This document shows positions 42,660 to 51,000 of a stretch of DNA of 64,000 nt, piece after piece. Origin of the DNA: Flavobacterium cupriresistens (GTDB taxonomy: Bacteria; Bacteroidota; Bacteroidia; Flavobacteriales; Flavobacteriaceae). Location: positions 2,170,001 to 2,234,000 of the forward strand of contig NZ_CP087134.1 of NCBI RefSeq assembly GCF_020911925.1, written 5' to 3'. Each line of letters opens with the position of its first letter. Positions within the stretch are counted from its first letter, which is position 1. The position numbers were made by a program, and so were the translations under genes. The notes beneath the pieces are model-generated. The model did not search any database. It worked only from the letters and a program-made list of their open reading frames with translations, and was not told the origin of the DNA.

Positions 42660-43739
42660 TTAATTAGGTTTGATCTGCAAATTGTGAATGGATTTTTTTA
42701 ATGCTGTATAGTCTTCTTTGAGTTTATCCAATTCCTTTTGCTGGTTAATGGTATAAAGCATGAGTTCTTCTATTTTCTCTAAAAGTGTTACATTCATTTC
42801 ATGTAAATTATAACCGTTTTCGGATACAGATTTTTGAGAAGGCATATTGGGTAAATGTTTATTTACAGAAATAAACTCATCGATTTCTTTTAGTGTTTTT
42901 AATTCATAAGTATCGTTAAAAACATAATCGGCCCATGTTGTTTTAGGCCCAATTCCATAATCTTCACTCAAAATGCCATTATGAACAAATAAATCATAGG
43001 AACTTCTCATTGAAGTTTTAATATCGTTGGGTTGTACACCCCCAATATATACATTGTCACTAGTGTCTAAATACATATTTGAGCCTGTATTATTTGTTCC
43101 AATAAATAGACCGCTGTTTGAAAGAGTGCCAATCCATCCGGTACTATTTTTACCGGGACCCATCATAACTTGAACACCATTAACATCACTAACGAATCCT
43201 CCATTTGCATGAACTTTAAATTGAGGAGAATTAATCCCAATCCCAATATTAGTGCCGGGAAAAAAAACCTGATCATTGCTGTCACCTATATATACTTTAT
43301 TTCCTGTATTGGACGAAATTTTTAAGCCCTGTTCATCACCATTACTCTGTATATAAGAGGTCTCGCTATCAGCCCATGAAGTTAGATTGTCGTAACTTGC
43401 ATTCCATGTAGGATTTTGTATAACAGTCTTACCAAAAAGATGGAGTTCATTTCCGGAAGCGGGAATCTTGGTAAGATACATCAATAAATCAGCGTTGGTA
43501 GATCCTGGTCCTATAAACCAACTGAATGATCTTGGTGTATTGTGAGAATTGTCATTAGCATCAATAGTAGTTGTAAAATTGGCATCGTTGGTCCAGTTGT
43601 TAGTTCTGTCTGCTGTCAGTTCTGCAAAAGTCAATAACCGTGATTGGGCATAACTCCAATTAAAAGGCATGGATAATAGTACTAAAACCAGTAACGATTT
43701 GTTTGCATTTTCAATTAAAAATTTCATAGTTGTTTTCAT
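42660..43739 (-). CDS. secreted protein with beta-repeat body and C-terminal chaperone-like tail
   Basis: 359 aa. An N-terminal signal segment lies in the first 30 residues (SLLVLVLLSMPFNWSYAQ). The body is beta-rich with Gly/Asn-rich strands (NTNIGIGINSPQFKVHANGGFVSDV, MYLDTSDNVYIGG). The C-terminal part, TTWADYVFNDTYELKTLKEIDEFISVNKHLPNMPS followed by a coiled coil, resembles the tails of many Bacteroidota surface proteins with an S74-like intramolecular chaperone ending. The function is unknown. First gene of the minus-strand GDPD cluster. Confidence 0.65.
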   Translation of the reverse strand: MKTTMKFLIENANKSLLVLVLLSMPFNWSYAQSRLLTFAELTADRTNNWTNDANFTTTIDANDNSHNTPRSFSWFIGPGSTNADLLMYLTKIPASGNELHLFGKTVIQNPTWNASYDNLTSWADSETSYIQSNGDEQGLKISSNTGNKVYIGDSNDQVFFPGTNIGIGINSPQFKVHANGGFVSDVNGVQVMMGPGKNSTGWIGTLSNSGLFIGTNNTGSNMYLDTSDNVYIGGVQPNDIKTSMRSSYDLFVHNGILSEDYGIGPKTTWADYVFNDTYELKTLKEIDEFISVNKHLPNMPSQKSVSENGYNLHEMNVTLLEKIEELMLYTINQQKELDKLKEDYTALKKSIHNLQIKPN

Positions 43740-44616
43740 ATTTTGTAGATTTTAAAGGTTAATTTTTGGTGTATGTTTTTTGTTTGTGGCTGGTCAAACA
43801 CTATTAATCCATACGATTCAATCAGTTGTTACTCTGAGCTAGATTAGTAGAGCTTTGATTCCATATTGTTTCGGTATAATTACTTCTATTCCCGAAGATG
43901 AAATGCTTATTAATGAGAGTATATTTTTCTCTATAAGAAGGAAATTATATGTATTAAAATTGTTGGTTTATTTTATAAGTTTTCTTAGTAGAAAATTCAA
44001 ATTGAATGGCCCTTTAATTTTGTTAATTGTTAATGAAATAAAGAAACTAATTTTTCGTCTGGAGAGCGATGATACTTTGTAATTCCGATTTGGGATTGAC
44101 AAGCATATTTTGTCAGTTTTATTACTATATTTTCACGAGGCTCTTAAAGTCTGTATTTACATTGTTAACTTTTAAGCCACATTAAAAAAAAGTAAGAATA
44201 GAACTACAATTCAAAAGTAATGCATCTAGGAGTGATGCTTGTCTCTCGATTAATATTTGATTTTAGTGAATTTATATTTGAAAAAGCTTCTATAAGTATC
44301 AAAAGGTTGACATAGATTTATATATTTAAAAAAAAGCGCATAATGCTATACTTTTAGCAAAGAACAGCTATTCCGGATTTGTATTGTCTGGAGAAAATCA
44401 AAATATTTCAGTTTGAAATGCTTTGATAGTGAGGTTTGTAATGTTTTTTTTGTTGTTGGAATTCCGTTGCGAAACCCTCAAAAAAGGAGTGCAGGTTTTG
44501 GTTTTAAAGTAGAACTTGAATAATAACCTTTTGCTTTAAAATTGATGAAAAATCAAGAATTAAACGACTAATCAATTTAAATTAGACTTCGTATCTTTGA
44601 TAAAAAATATACCACA
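43740..44616. other. long intergenic region, no gene seen
   Basis: About 880 bases between divergent genes. A 75-codon open frame (43855-44082) has poor composition and no start context, and is not called. The only clear element is the TATCTTTG promoter box at 44592 for the plus-strand gene. The content is AT-rich and unremarkable. Confidence 0.55.
44592..44599 (+). promoter_or_regulatory. promoter -7 box TATCTTTG
   Basis: A perfect TAnnTTTG box 17 bases before the start of the lipoprotein gene at 44617. No TTG lies 17-23 bases upstream. Confidence 0.5.
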
Positions 44617-45369
44617 ATGAAATTATACAAATTACTTAGTTTTTCTTTTTTAGTAGCAACACTGACAAGCTGTACTTTCACAGAAAATATTTATGTAAAT
44701 GACAACGGAACCGGTAAGTTTTCAGTAGACCTGGACGGTTCTTCCTTAATGGCAATGGCGGGAGACCAAATCGGAAGTCAAATGGGAGCCGAGGCTAAAA
44801 AAGACATTGATTCTACTTTTACCTTCAAGCAGTTGTTTGAAGAAAAGAAAGACAGTATCGCTAAGCTTTCGCCGGAAATGCAGAAAGAGTTTAAAAAAAT
44901 AGAAAACTTTGTAGTTCACACCAAAATGAGTTCAGCAAAGAAAGAATTTTTAATGACTTTCTCAACCGATTTTAAAAATGTAAATGAATTGCAGGACATA
45001 TTACAAACGCTAAGTACGTTCCAAAAGTTAGATAAAAGCGGAGCTGCAGCTCCATTTGGAGGTGATTTTGGCAACAATAACAGTAAGTTAAGTTACACCT
45101 ATGACGGAAAGAAATTTACCCGTAAAGCCATAATTGACAAACAAAAATTGGTAGAAAAAGTAAAAGACAGTACCGCAGATATGTCTAAAATGATTTTTTC
45201 ATCATCGACCTATATTTTAAAATATCATTTCCCGAAAAAAATCAAAAAAGTATCTAATCCGGACGCCTTGTTTAGTGAAGATCGAAAAACAATTACAATT
45301 CAATACCCTTTTACGGATTATATGGAGAATCCTGACAAACTTAACTTTGACGTAGAGTTTGAAAAATAA
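44617..45369 (+). CDS. hypothetical lipoprotein, paralogue of the gene at 31615
   Basis: Lipoprotein signal MKLYKLLSFSFLVATLTSCTFT. Shares with the 31615 protein the start (TENIYVNDNGTGKFSVD), a Lys/Glu-rich middle and the block YHFPKKIKKVSNPDALFSEDRKTI near the end. A Gly/Ala patch (GAAAPFGGDFGNNNS) sits in the middle. Unknown function. It is followed 6 bases later by lipB, so the two are likely co-transcribed, although no functional tie to lipoate synthesis is evident. Confidence 0.72.
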   Translation: MKLYKLLSFSFLVATLTSCTFTENIYVNDNGTGKFSVDLDGSSLMAMAGDQIGSQMGAEAKKDIDSTFTFKQLFEEKKDSIAKLSPEMQKEFKKIENFVVHTKMSSAKKEFLMTFSTDFKNVNELQDILQTLSTFQKLDKSGAAAPFGGDFGNNNSKLSYTYDGKKFTRKAIIDKQKLVEKVKDSTADMSKMIFSSSTYILKYHFPKKIKKVSNPDALFSEDRKTITIQYPFTDYMENPDKLNFDVEFEK

Positions 45370-45375
45370 TTAAAA

Positions 45376-46074
45376 ATGAATAAAAAAATTCAACTTCAAG
45401 ATTTAGGAAGTAAAGACTATAAAGCGACCTGGGAATATCAAGAAGAACTTTTTAAAGATATTGTCGACTTAAAAATAAGAAACAGAAGAGAAGAACTCGA
45501 TTTAGCAACACCAAATTATTTGCTTTTTGTAGAGCATCCACATGTGTATACATTGGGTAAAAGTGGCGATTTTGAGAATTTGTTGTTAAACGAAAAGCAA
45601 CTGGAAGCAAAAGGAGCAACGTTTTACAAAATCAATCGCGGTGGTGATATCACCTATCACGGACCAGGGCAAATTGTAGGGTATCCGATTTTAGATTTGG
45701 AGAATTTCTTTACCGATATTCATAAATATTTACGTTTTCTGGAAGAATCTATTATTCTGACATTGGCCGAATATGGTTTAGAATGCGGACGCAGCGAAGG
45801 CGAAACCGGTGTTTGGCTAGGTGTTGGAACTCCGTTTGCCCGAAAAATTTGTGCCCTTGGTGTACGAGCTTCGCGCTGGGTAACCATGCACGGATTTGCC
45901 TTAAATGTAAACGTAGATTTAGGGTATTTTGATAATATTATTCCGTGTGGAATTCGTGGAAAAGGAGTTACCTCTTTAAACGTAGAATTAGGCGTAGAGC
46001 GTGTCGATGAAGAAGAAGTGAAAGCCAAAATCTTAAAACATCTGACTGCATTATTTGAAACCGAATTCATTTAA
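45376..46074 (+). CDS. lipB: octanoyl-[acyl-carrier protein]-protein N-octanoyltransferase
   Basis: Transfers octanoate from acyl carrier protein to lipoyl domains, the first step of lipoate synthesis. Family motifs: VEHPHVYTLGKSGD, NRGGDITYHGPGQIVGYPILDL (conserved RGGxxTxHGPGQ), and IIPCGIRGKGVTSL, where Cys and Lys are the known acyl-enzyme and general-base residues. 232 aa is normal. No lipA is adjacent. It lies 6 bases after the lipoprotein gene and 27 bases before the AraC-type regulator. Confidence 0.95.
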   Translation: MNKKIQLQDLGSKDYKATWEYQEELFKDIVDLKIRNRREELDLATPNYLLFVEHPHVYTLGKSGDFENLLLNEKQLEAKGATFYKINRGGDITYHGPGQIVGYPILDLENFFTDIHKYLRFLEESIILTLAEYGLECGRSEGETGVWLGVGTPFARKICALGVRASRWVTMHGFALNVNVDLGYFDNIIPCGIRGKGVTSLNVELGVERVDEEEVKAKILKHLTALFETEFI

Positions 46075-46101
46075 AAATAAACTATTTAAAAGAGAAAAAA
46101 C

Positions 46102-46923
46102 ATGGGGAATTCTGAAGAAAATAACAATTATAAAATTGCTGTTCCTTCAGAATTTCAAACTGTTTTTTCTCATTTTTATTTTGCAGAAAACAAAACCGAT
46201 TCTCCGGTAACGAAAACGCTAATACCCAGTTTTCAGACGATACTGGTATTTACCTTTGGTGCAAAAACCTCTTTAAAATCACAGCAAAACAATATCCTTG
46301 AAGCTGAAAAATGTCTTGTTTTAGGTCCGATAAAACAGGCTTTTGATTATACATTGGGATCAGGTTCTCAAATTCTGGTTGCCAATTTCAAAGAAGATGC
46401 TTTTTACAGATTCTTCGGAAAAGCCCTTGCAAAACATACCTTACCCGTACATCCGGATGACTTAATTTCGGACAATTGTTTTGCCGCTTTATGGGAAGAG
46501 TTGCAGCAAATTCCCGATACAAATGATCGTGTGGCTCATATATTGGCGTTTTGTAAGCCATACTTGAGAGAGCAAAATGCAATTGCGATGCTCTTGACTG
46601 ATTTTAAAGAGCAAGCCTTAAATCCGATTAAAACAATTGCATCCAAAACCAATCAAACAGAACGGAATATTCAGCTCAATCAAAAAAAGGCTTTCGGGTA
46701 TACCATCAAAGAAGCCAATCGTTACGAGCGTTTTCTAAAAGCCATTGAGCACATTCAGAAAGATGTAGAGACTACCGGAAAAGTAGACTGGCTTGCTATT
46801 GTGGAAGTATGCAGCTATTACGATCAAAGTCAGCTCATTCATGATTTTAAGTATTATATGAATATTTCGCCTACCAAATTTTTGAAATTCCAGAGCGATA
46901 TTTGTGGTTTTAAGACCCAATAA
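46102..46923 (+). CDS. AraC-family transcriptional regulator
   Basis: A 273-residue cytoplasmic protein. The N-terminal cupin-like sensing part (about residues 1-155) includes VFTFGAKTSL and LVANFKEDAFYRFFGKAL, the pattern of the AraC proteins with an N-terminal DUF6597 domain. The C-terminal HTH_18 domain (about 175-270) contains QTERNIQLNQKKAFGYTIKEANRYERFLKAI and YDQSQLIHDFKYYMNISPTKFL. The second helix-turn-helix is well kept. Target genes may include the flavodoxin-fold reductase downstream, which has its own promoter, but this is inferred from adjacency only. Confidence 0.82.
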   Translation: MGNSEENNNYKIAVPSEFQTVFSHFYFAENKTDSPVTKTLIPSFQTILVFTFGAKTSLKSQQNNILEAEKCLVLGPIKQAFDYTLGSGSQILVANFKEDAFYRFFGKALAKHTLPVHPDDLISDNCFAALWEELQQIPDTNDRVAHILAFCKPYLREQNAIAMLLTDFKEQALNPIKTIASKTNQTERNIQLNQKKAFGYTIKEANRYERFLKAIEHIQKDVETTGKVDWLAIVEVCSYYDQSQLIHDFKYYMNISPTKFLKFQSDICGFKTQ

Positions 46924-46958
46924 TTTTTTTTAGCATTTCGGATTTCGTTTTCTTACAA

Positions 46959-46987
46959 TTGGTATTCTATCTTCCGATCTACATTTG
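46959..46987 (+). promoter_or_regulatory. promoter TTG-N18-TACATTTG
   Basis: TTG at 46959-46961 and a perfect TACATTTG at 46980-46987, 18 bases apart. It rules against a start at 46990, which would lie at or before the transcription start, and supports 47017. Confidence 0.75.
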
Positions 46988-47016
46988 TCATGTTCAATCT
47001 TAAAAACATAGAAAAC

Positions 47017-47607
47017 ATGAAAAACTTAATCATTTACGCACATCCAAATTCAGACAGTTTAAGCCATTTTTTTAAACAAACGATTATCGAAAGCCTTCAG
47101 GAATCAGGTCAGGAGGTTGAAATTCGCGATTTAAATAAGATCGATTTTAACCCCGTTCTTTCTTTAGAAGACATGAAGGGTCAAAGAATGGGAAAAGTAG
47201 CCGCAGAAGTGCAAAAAGAGCAGGATTTTATAACTTGGGCGGATCAAATCATTTTTGTTTATCCGATTTGGTGGACAGGAATGCCCGCAATAATGAAAGG
47301 CTATATTGACCGTGTTTTTAGTTATGGATTTGCGTACCGATACGATCAGGGCGTTCAAAAAGGATTGTTTACAGGGAAGAAAGCGATCATTGTAAATTCG
47401 CATGGAAAATCAAAAGAAGAATATGAAGCCATTGGAATGGATAAAGCGCTGGCTTTAACTTCAGACACTGGGATTTTTACCTATTGTGGATTTGAAATTC
47501 AAGAGCATTTTTATTTTGATAAAGCCGATAAAGCTTCTTCGGAGAATAGTGTGGAATGGGGGAATCAGATTAAATCACTTTTAAAAGAAAATACAATGGT
47601 TGTTTAA
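47017..47607 (+). CDS. NAD(P)H-dependent flavodoxin-fold oxidoreductase
   Basis: An FMN/FAD-dependent quinone or nitro reductase of the KefF/MdaB/NQO type with a flavodoxin-like fold. Motifs: KNLIIYAHPNSDSLSHFFK (phosphate-binding first loop) and the conserved FVYPIWWTGMPAIMKGYIDRVFSYGFAYRY. The start at 47017 begins directly at the first beta strand; the ATG at 46990 overlaps the promoter. 196 aa. The upstream AraC regulator is a plausible controller. Confidence 0.88.
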   Translation: MKNLIIYAHPNSDSLSHFFKQTIIESLQESGQEVEIRDLNKIDFNPVLSLEDMKGQRMGKVAAEVQKEQDFITWADQIIFVYPIWWTGMPAIMKGYIDRVFSYGFAYRYDQGVQKGLFTGKKAIIVNSHGKSKEEYEAIGMDKALALTSDTGIFTYCGFEIQEHFYFDKADKASSENSVEWGNQIKSLLKENTMVV

Positions 47608-47716
47608 TTTGTTATATTTCTGTGCAATAGTAATTTAAGACAATTTTTTTAAATAATTAGAGTTATTTGTTTTAGATGTCCAAAGACAAATTAGTATTCT
47701 TAAAACCTAAAAAATC

Positions 47717-48304
47717 ATGCAAAGTGTAATTACCGATCTCTCGCGATTTATGGAATTTAATGAAGCGGAAAGTATTGCTTTTAGAAGTATACTTAAACTG
47801 AAAAAAGTGAAAAAAAATCAGCATCTTTTAGTCGAAGGGGAGGTTTGTAATTTTGGCGTTTTTGTAGCAGAAGGTTGTATTCGCTATTATTATCTGGTTG
47901 ATGGCGTAGAATCCACGGGGAATTTTTTCTTTGAGAATGATTGGTATTCCGATTTTGAAAGTTTTTTATACGGTAAACCCTCCAGAATAAATATTGAGGC
48001 CTTAGAAGATTGTGTATTTTATTTGGCCTACAAACATGATTTTGAAAAATTGGTAGCAGAATATCCGGTCTTTAATTCTTTTTTACGCGTCATGATGGAA
48101 AGAACGATAAAAGGGCTAACAGGACGAAATATGATGATGTCATTATTGTCTAATGAAGAGCGTTACCTGAAGTTTATTAAATATTGTCCAAAAGTAATGG
48201 AAAGAGTTTCGTTAAAACACATTGCCAGTTATTTGGGAATAAAACCCGAGAGTTTAAGCCGAATCAGAACCCGATTAACGATTAACAGTAAAATCTTAAC
48301 TTAA
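47717..48304 (+). CDS. Crp/Fnr-family transcriptional regulator
   Basis: 195 aa. An N-terminal cyclic-nucleotide-binding-like beta-roll (about residues 20-115) contains NQHLLVEGEVCNFGVFVAEGCIRYYYL and a C-terminal helix-turn-helix reads VSLKHIASYLGIKPESLSRIRTRL. No Cys cluster for an iron-sulphur centre is seen, so it is not an oxygen-sensing Fnr. The small size and layout match the many Bacteroidota Crp-like regulators with unknown effector. It lies upstream of the TonB-dependent receptor gene. Confidence 0.88.
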   Translation: MQSVITDLSRFMEFNEAESIAFRSILKLKKVKKNQHLLVEGEVCNFGVFVAEGCIRYYYLVDGVESTGNFFFENDWYSDFESFLYGKPSRINIEALEDCVFYLAYKHDFEKLVAEYPVFNSFLRVMMERTIKGLTGRNMMMSLLSNEERYLKFIKYCPKVMERVSLKHIASYLGIKPESLSRIRTRLTINSKILT

Positions 48305-48331
48305 GTCAATTTTTAAGAAATTTCACCGCTC

Positions 48332-48339
48332 TATTTTTG
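48332..48339 (+). promoter_or_regulatory. promoter -7 box TATTTTTG
   Basis: A perfect TAnnTTTG box 27 bases before the receptor start at 48367, with no clear TTG upstream. It implies separate transcription from the Crp-like gene. Confidence 0.5.
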
Positions 48340-48366
48340 CTTTAGTAACTGTAAAGCAAAATAAAA

Positions 48367-50742
48367 ATGAAACGTATATTCCTGATTATTTTTGGCCTTT
48401 TTGGCTTTATTTCCGAGGCTCAAACCGGAGCTGTAAAAGGAAAGATAATTGACAAACAATCTGAAAAACCTTTAGTCGGCGTTCTTGTTACCTTGGTCGG
48501 AAATGAGAGTATTGAGGCAGTGACAGATAACAACGGTAATTTTAGATTACTGAATATCCCTATTGGAAGACAGAATCTTACGATCAGTTTTACAGGTTAT
48601 GAAAACACTTCGGTTTCTGATCTGGATGTAACTACCGGAAAAGACAATCTGCTGACCATCTCGATGATTGAAAAGTTCAATGCATTGGATGAAATTGTTG
48701 TTACTTCCGGATCCAGCAAAGCCAAGGCGATCAATAAAATGGCACTTGTTTCAACCAAACAATTTACCACCGAAGAAGTAAACCGATATGCCGGAGGAAG
48801 AAGTGATGTCGCGCGTTTGGTGTCTAATTTTGCTGGAGTATCTACTGGAGATGACAGTCGAAACGATATCGTAGTGCGCGGGAACTCTCCATCGGGGATG
48901 TTGTGGAGGATAGAAGGAATGCCGGTTCCAAGTCCAAATCACTTTTCGACTTTGGGAACAACGGGAGGGCCTATTTCGGCATTAAATCCCAATCTTTTGG
49001 CTAATTCTGACTTTTTGACCTCGGCTTTTCCTGCTGAATACGGGAACGCAATAAGCGGCGTTTTTGACCTTAGTTTCCGAAAAGGAAATCCGGATGACTA
49101 TGAATATATGATTAGTGCAGGTGCCTACCCCGGTGTAGAATTTATGGCAGAGGGACCGTTGGGCAAAAAAGGAGGTTCGTTTGTTGCAGCTGCAAGATAT
49201 GGTTTTGTTGGGGTTTTAGGACTGGCGGGAACAGATGCTCAGCCTAATTATCGGGACATTAGTTTTAATGTGGATTTAGGGAAAAGTAAGATCGGAAACT
49301 TCTCTGTTTTTGGAATCTACGGCACTTCGGATATTAAATTTCTGGGAAGTAAAATTGATAAAGAAGACCCTTTCGCAGCGCAGGATGAAGATGCTTTTGT
49401 GAAGTCGGGATTTGCTTCTATAGGGTTAAAACATAATTTAGAGATTGGAACCCGATCTTATTTAAAGACAATTATCGGAGCTTCCAATGCTGAAAACTCC
49501 TATAGAAATGACCGGTATTATGGTTTTCAAACACCAAACGAAACTAAATTGTCTTTCACAGATATCAAAAATTCGGAAAACAGAATTACATTCTCAACCT
49601 TGTTCAATTCTAAAATAAATAAGAAAACAACATTCAGGGCAGGGTTACTTTTTGAACATTACACACTTGATGCTAAAATGGCTTCGCGTGACAGACAGCA
49701 GGATTCAGACGGAGATGGTTATCCTGATTTTGTTCAGGTTGTCGATAATAATGGTAGTTATAATATTATGCAACCCTTTGCTCAGGGTCAGTTTCGATTG
49801 ACTGAAAAACTGACTTTTAATGCGGGTGTTCATGGGCAGTATTTTTCGATTAATAAAGAGTTTGTTTTGGAGCCCAGAACAGCCTTGTCTTATGCGGTAA
49901 ATCCAAAAAACACCATTAGTTTCGGTTTTGGTATACATCATCAAAGTGTACCGGTTCCTGTTTTGTTTTTGAATGAATTTGTGGATGGAAACCCACTGCA
50001 GACCAATAAGAATTTGGATTTAGTAGAAAGCAAACATTATGTTTTAGGGTACGATGTTCGACTGGCTAAAAAATGGAGAGGAAAAGTAGAGGTATATTAC
50101 CAGGATATTAACAAAGCGGCCGTGCAATCCTTTCCAAGTAGTTATTCCTCCTTAACAGAAGGAGCGGATTTTGGTTATTCAATCGATAAAACTTCGCTGA
50201 TCAGTAAAGGAAAAGGATACAATCAAGGAATAGAATTTACAGTCGAAAAGTTCTTTAGCGAGGGGTATTACGCCTTGTTTACAACGTCATTTTTTGAAAG
50301 TAAATACAAAGGCAGTGATGGTATAGAGCGAAATTCGCCGTTTAATAATGGCTATGTAGTTAATCTTCTGGGAGGAAAAGAATTTAGAATCGGAAGGGAG
50401 AAGAAAAATGTCTTTTCAATTGATACTAAGTTTACAACGGCAGGAGGACGTTATTATACGCCTGTAGATTTGGCAGCTTCCAATGATGCAGGTTATGAAA
50501 TTAGGGATGATGCCAATGCCTTTAGTAAACAATACGATCCCTATTTGAGATTGGATATTAAGTTCGGAATTAAATTTAATAGTAAAAAGAAAAAGAGATT
50601 CCACCAGTTTTATATCGATTTTCAAAACGTAACCAATCACACCAACATTTTTACTAAAGAATACAATCGATTAACGAATAGTATCAATCAAAAAGACCAG
50701 ATTGGATTTTCACCGGATTTCGGTTATAAATTTCAATTTTAA
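48367..50742 (+). CDS. TonB-dependent receptor
   Basis: Outer membrane TonB-dependent transporter, 791 aa. Signal peptide MKRIFLIIFGLFGFISEAQ; a carboxypeptidase-regulatory-like domain (about 20-105, GAVKGKIIDKQSEKPLVGVLV and SFTGYEN); the TonB-box-like region ALDEIVVTSGSSKAKAIN; a plug with IVVRGNSPSGMLWRIEGMPV and EYGNAISGVFDLSFRKG; then a barrel ending in GFSPDFGYKFQF. It lacks the SusC signature, and no SusD is adjacent, so it more likely imports a metal complex or another small ligand. The Crp-like regulator upstream may control it. Confidence 0.9.
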   Translation: MKRIFLIIFGLFGFISEAQTGAVKGKIIDKQSEKPLVGVLVTLVGNESIEAVTDNNGNFRLLNIPIGRQNLTISFTGYENTSVSDLDVTTGKDNLLTISMIEKFNALDEIVVTSGSSKAKAINKMALVSTKQFTTEEVNRYAGGRSDVARLVSNFAGVSTGDDSRNDIVVRGNSPSGMLWRIEGMPVPSPNHFSTLGTTGGPISALNPNLLANSDFLTSAFPAEYGNAISGVFDLSFRKGNPDDYEYMISAGAYPGVEFMAEGPLGKKGGSFVAAARYGFVGVLGLAGTDAQPNYRDISFNVDLGKSKIGNFSVFGIYGTSDIKFLGSKIDKEDPFAAQDEDAFVKSGFASIGLKHNLEIGTRSYLKTIIGASNAENSYRNDRYYGFQTPNETKLSFTDIKNSENRITFSTLFNSKINKKTTFRAGLLFEHYTLDAKMASRDRQQDSDGDGYPDFVQVVDNNGSYNIMQPFAQGQFRLTEKLTFNAGVHGQYFSINKEFVLEPRTALSYAVNPKNTISFGFGIHHQSVPVPVLFLNEFVDGNPLQTNKNLDLVESKHYVLGYDVRLAKKWRGKVEVYYQDINKAAVQSFPSSYSSLTEGADFGYSIDKTSLISKGKGYNQGIEFTVEKFFSEGYYALFTTSFFESKYKGSDGIERNSPFNNGYVVNLLGGKEFRIGREKKNVFSIDTKFTTAGGRYYTPVDLAASNDAGYEIRDDANAFSKQYDPYLRLDIKFGIKFNSKKKKRFHQFYIDFQNVTNHTNIFTKEYNRLTNSINQKDQIGFSPDFGYKFQF

Positions 50743-50762
50743 GAATCTTAAAAGGAGTATAA

Positions 50763-50799
50763 AAAAGGAAGCAAAAGAGATGTTTTTTTGCTTCCTTTT
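50763..50799. terminator. intrinsic terminator between convergent genes
   Basis: AAAAGGAAGCAAAA pairs with TTTTGCTTCCTTTT around a short loop, 20 bases after the receptor stop. A and T runs on both sides allow termination in both directions. Confidence 0.85.
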
Positions 50800-50860
50800 G
50801 TTGTTTTGATTCAATATGGAATCTCGAAAAGTACTCGATTAATATCGCCTTTCAATATAA

Positions 50861-50960
50861 AAAAATCCGTTTATATCAGCGTTTTTGCCATTGCAAACCC
50901 TTATAATCCGCGTCCAATTCTACGCAATCTGTCGCAACTTAATTTCACACACGGATTAAA
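50861..50960. repeat. diverged intergenic palindromic repeat
   Basis: AAAAATCCGT at the left faces ACGGATTAAAA at the right, with AATCCGCGTC in the middle. It resembles a worn member of the intergenic repeat families seen at 11-17 and 39 kb. Confidence 0.45.
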
Positions 50961-51000
50961 AAAGCTGTAAAATTCTTTTCAATAAATTTTAAACAAGCAC

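Noticed and set aside
43855..44082. 75-codon open frame in the long gap after the GDPD cluster
   Set aside because: Its composition looks like translated AT-rich DNA, there is no signal or domain, and there is no promoter box before it.
46990..47016. Upstream ATG for the flavodoxin-fold reductase
   Set aside because: It lies 3 bases after the -7 box, at or before the probable transcription start.
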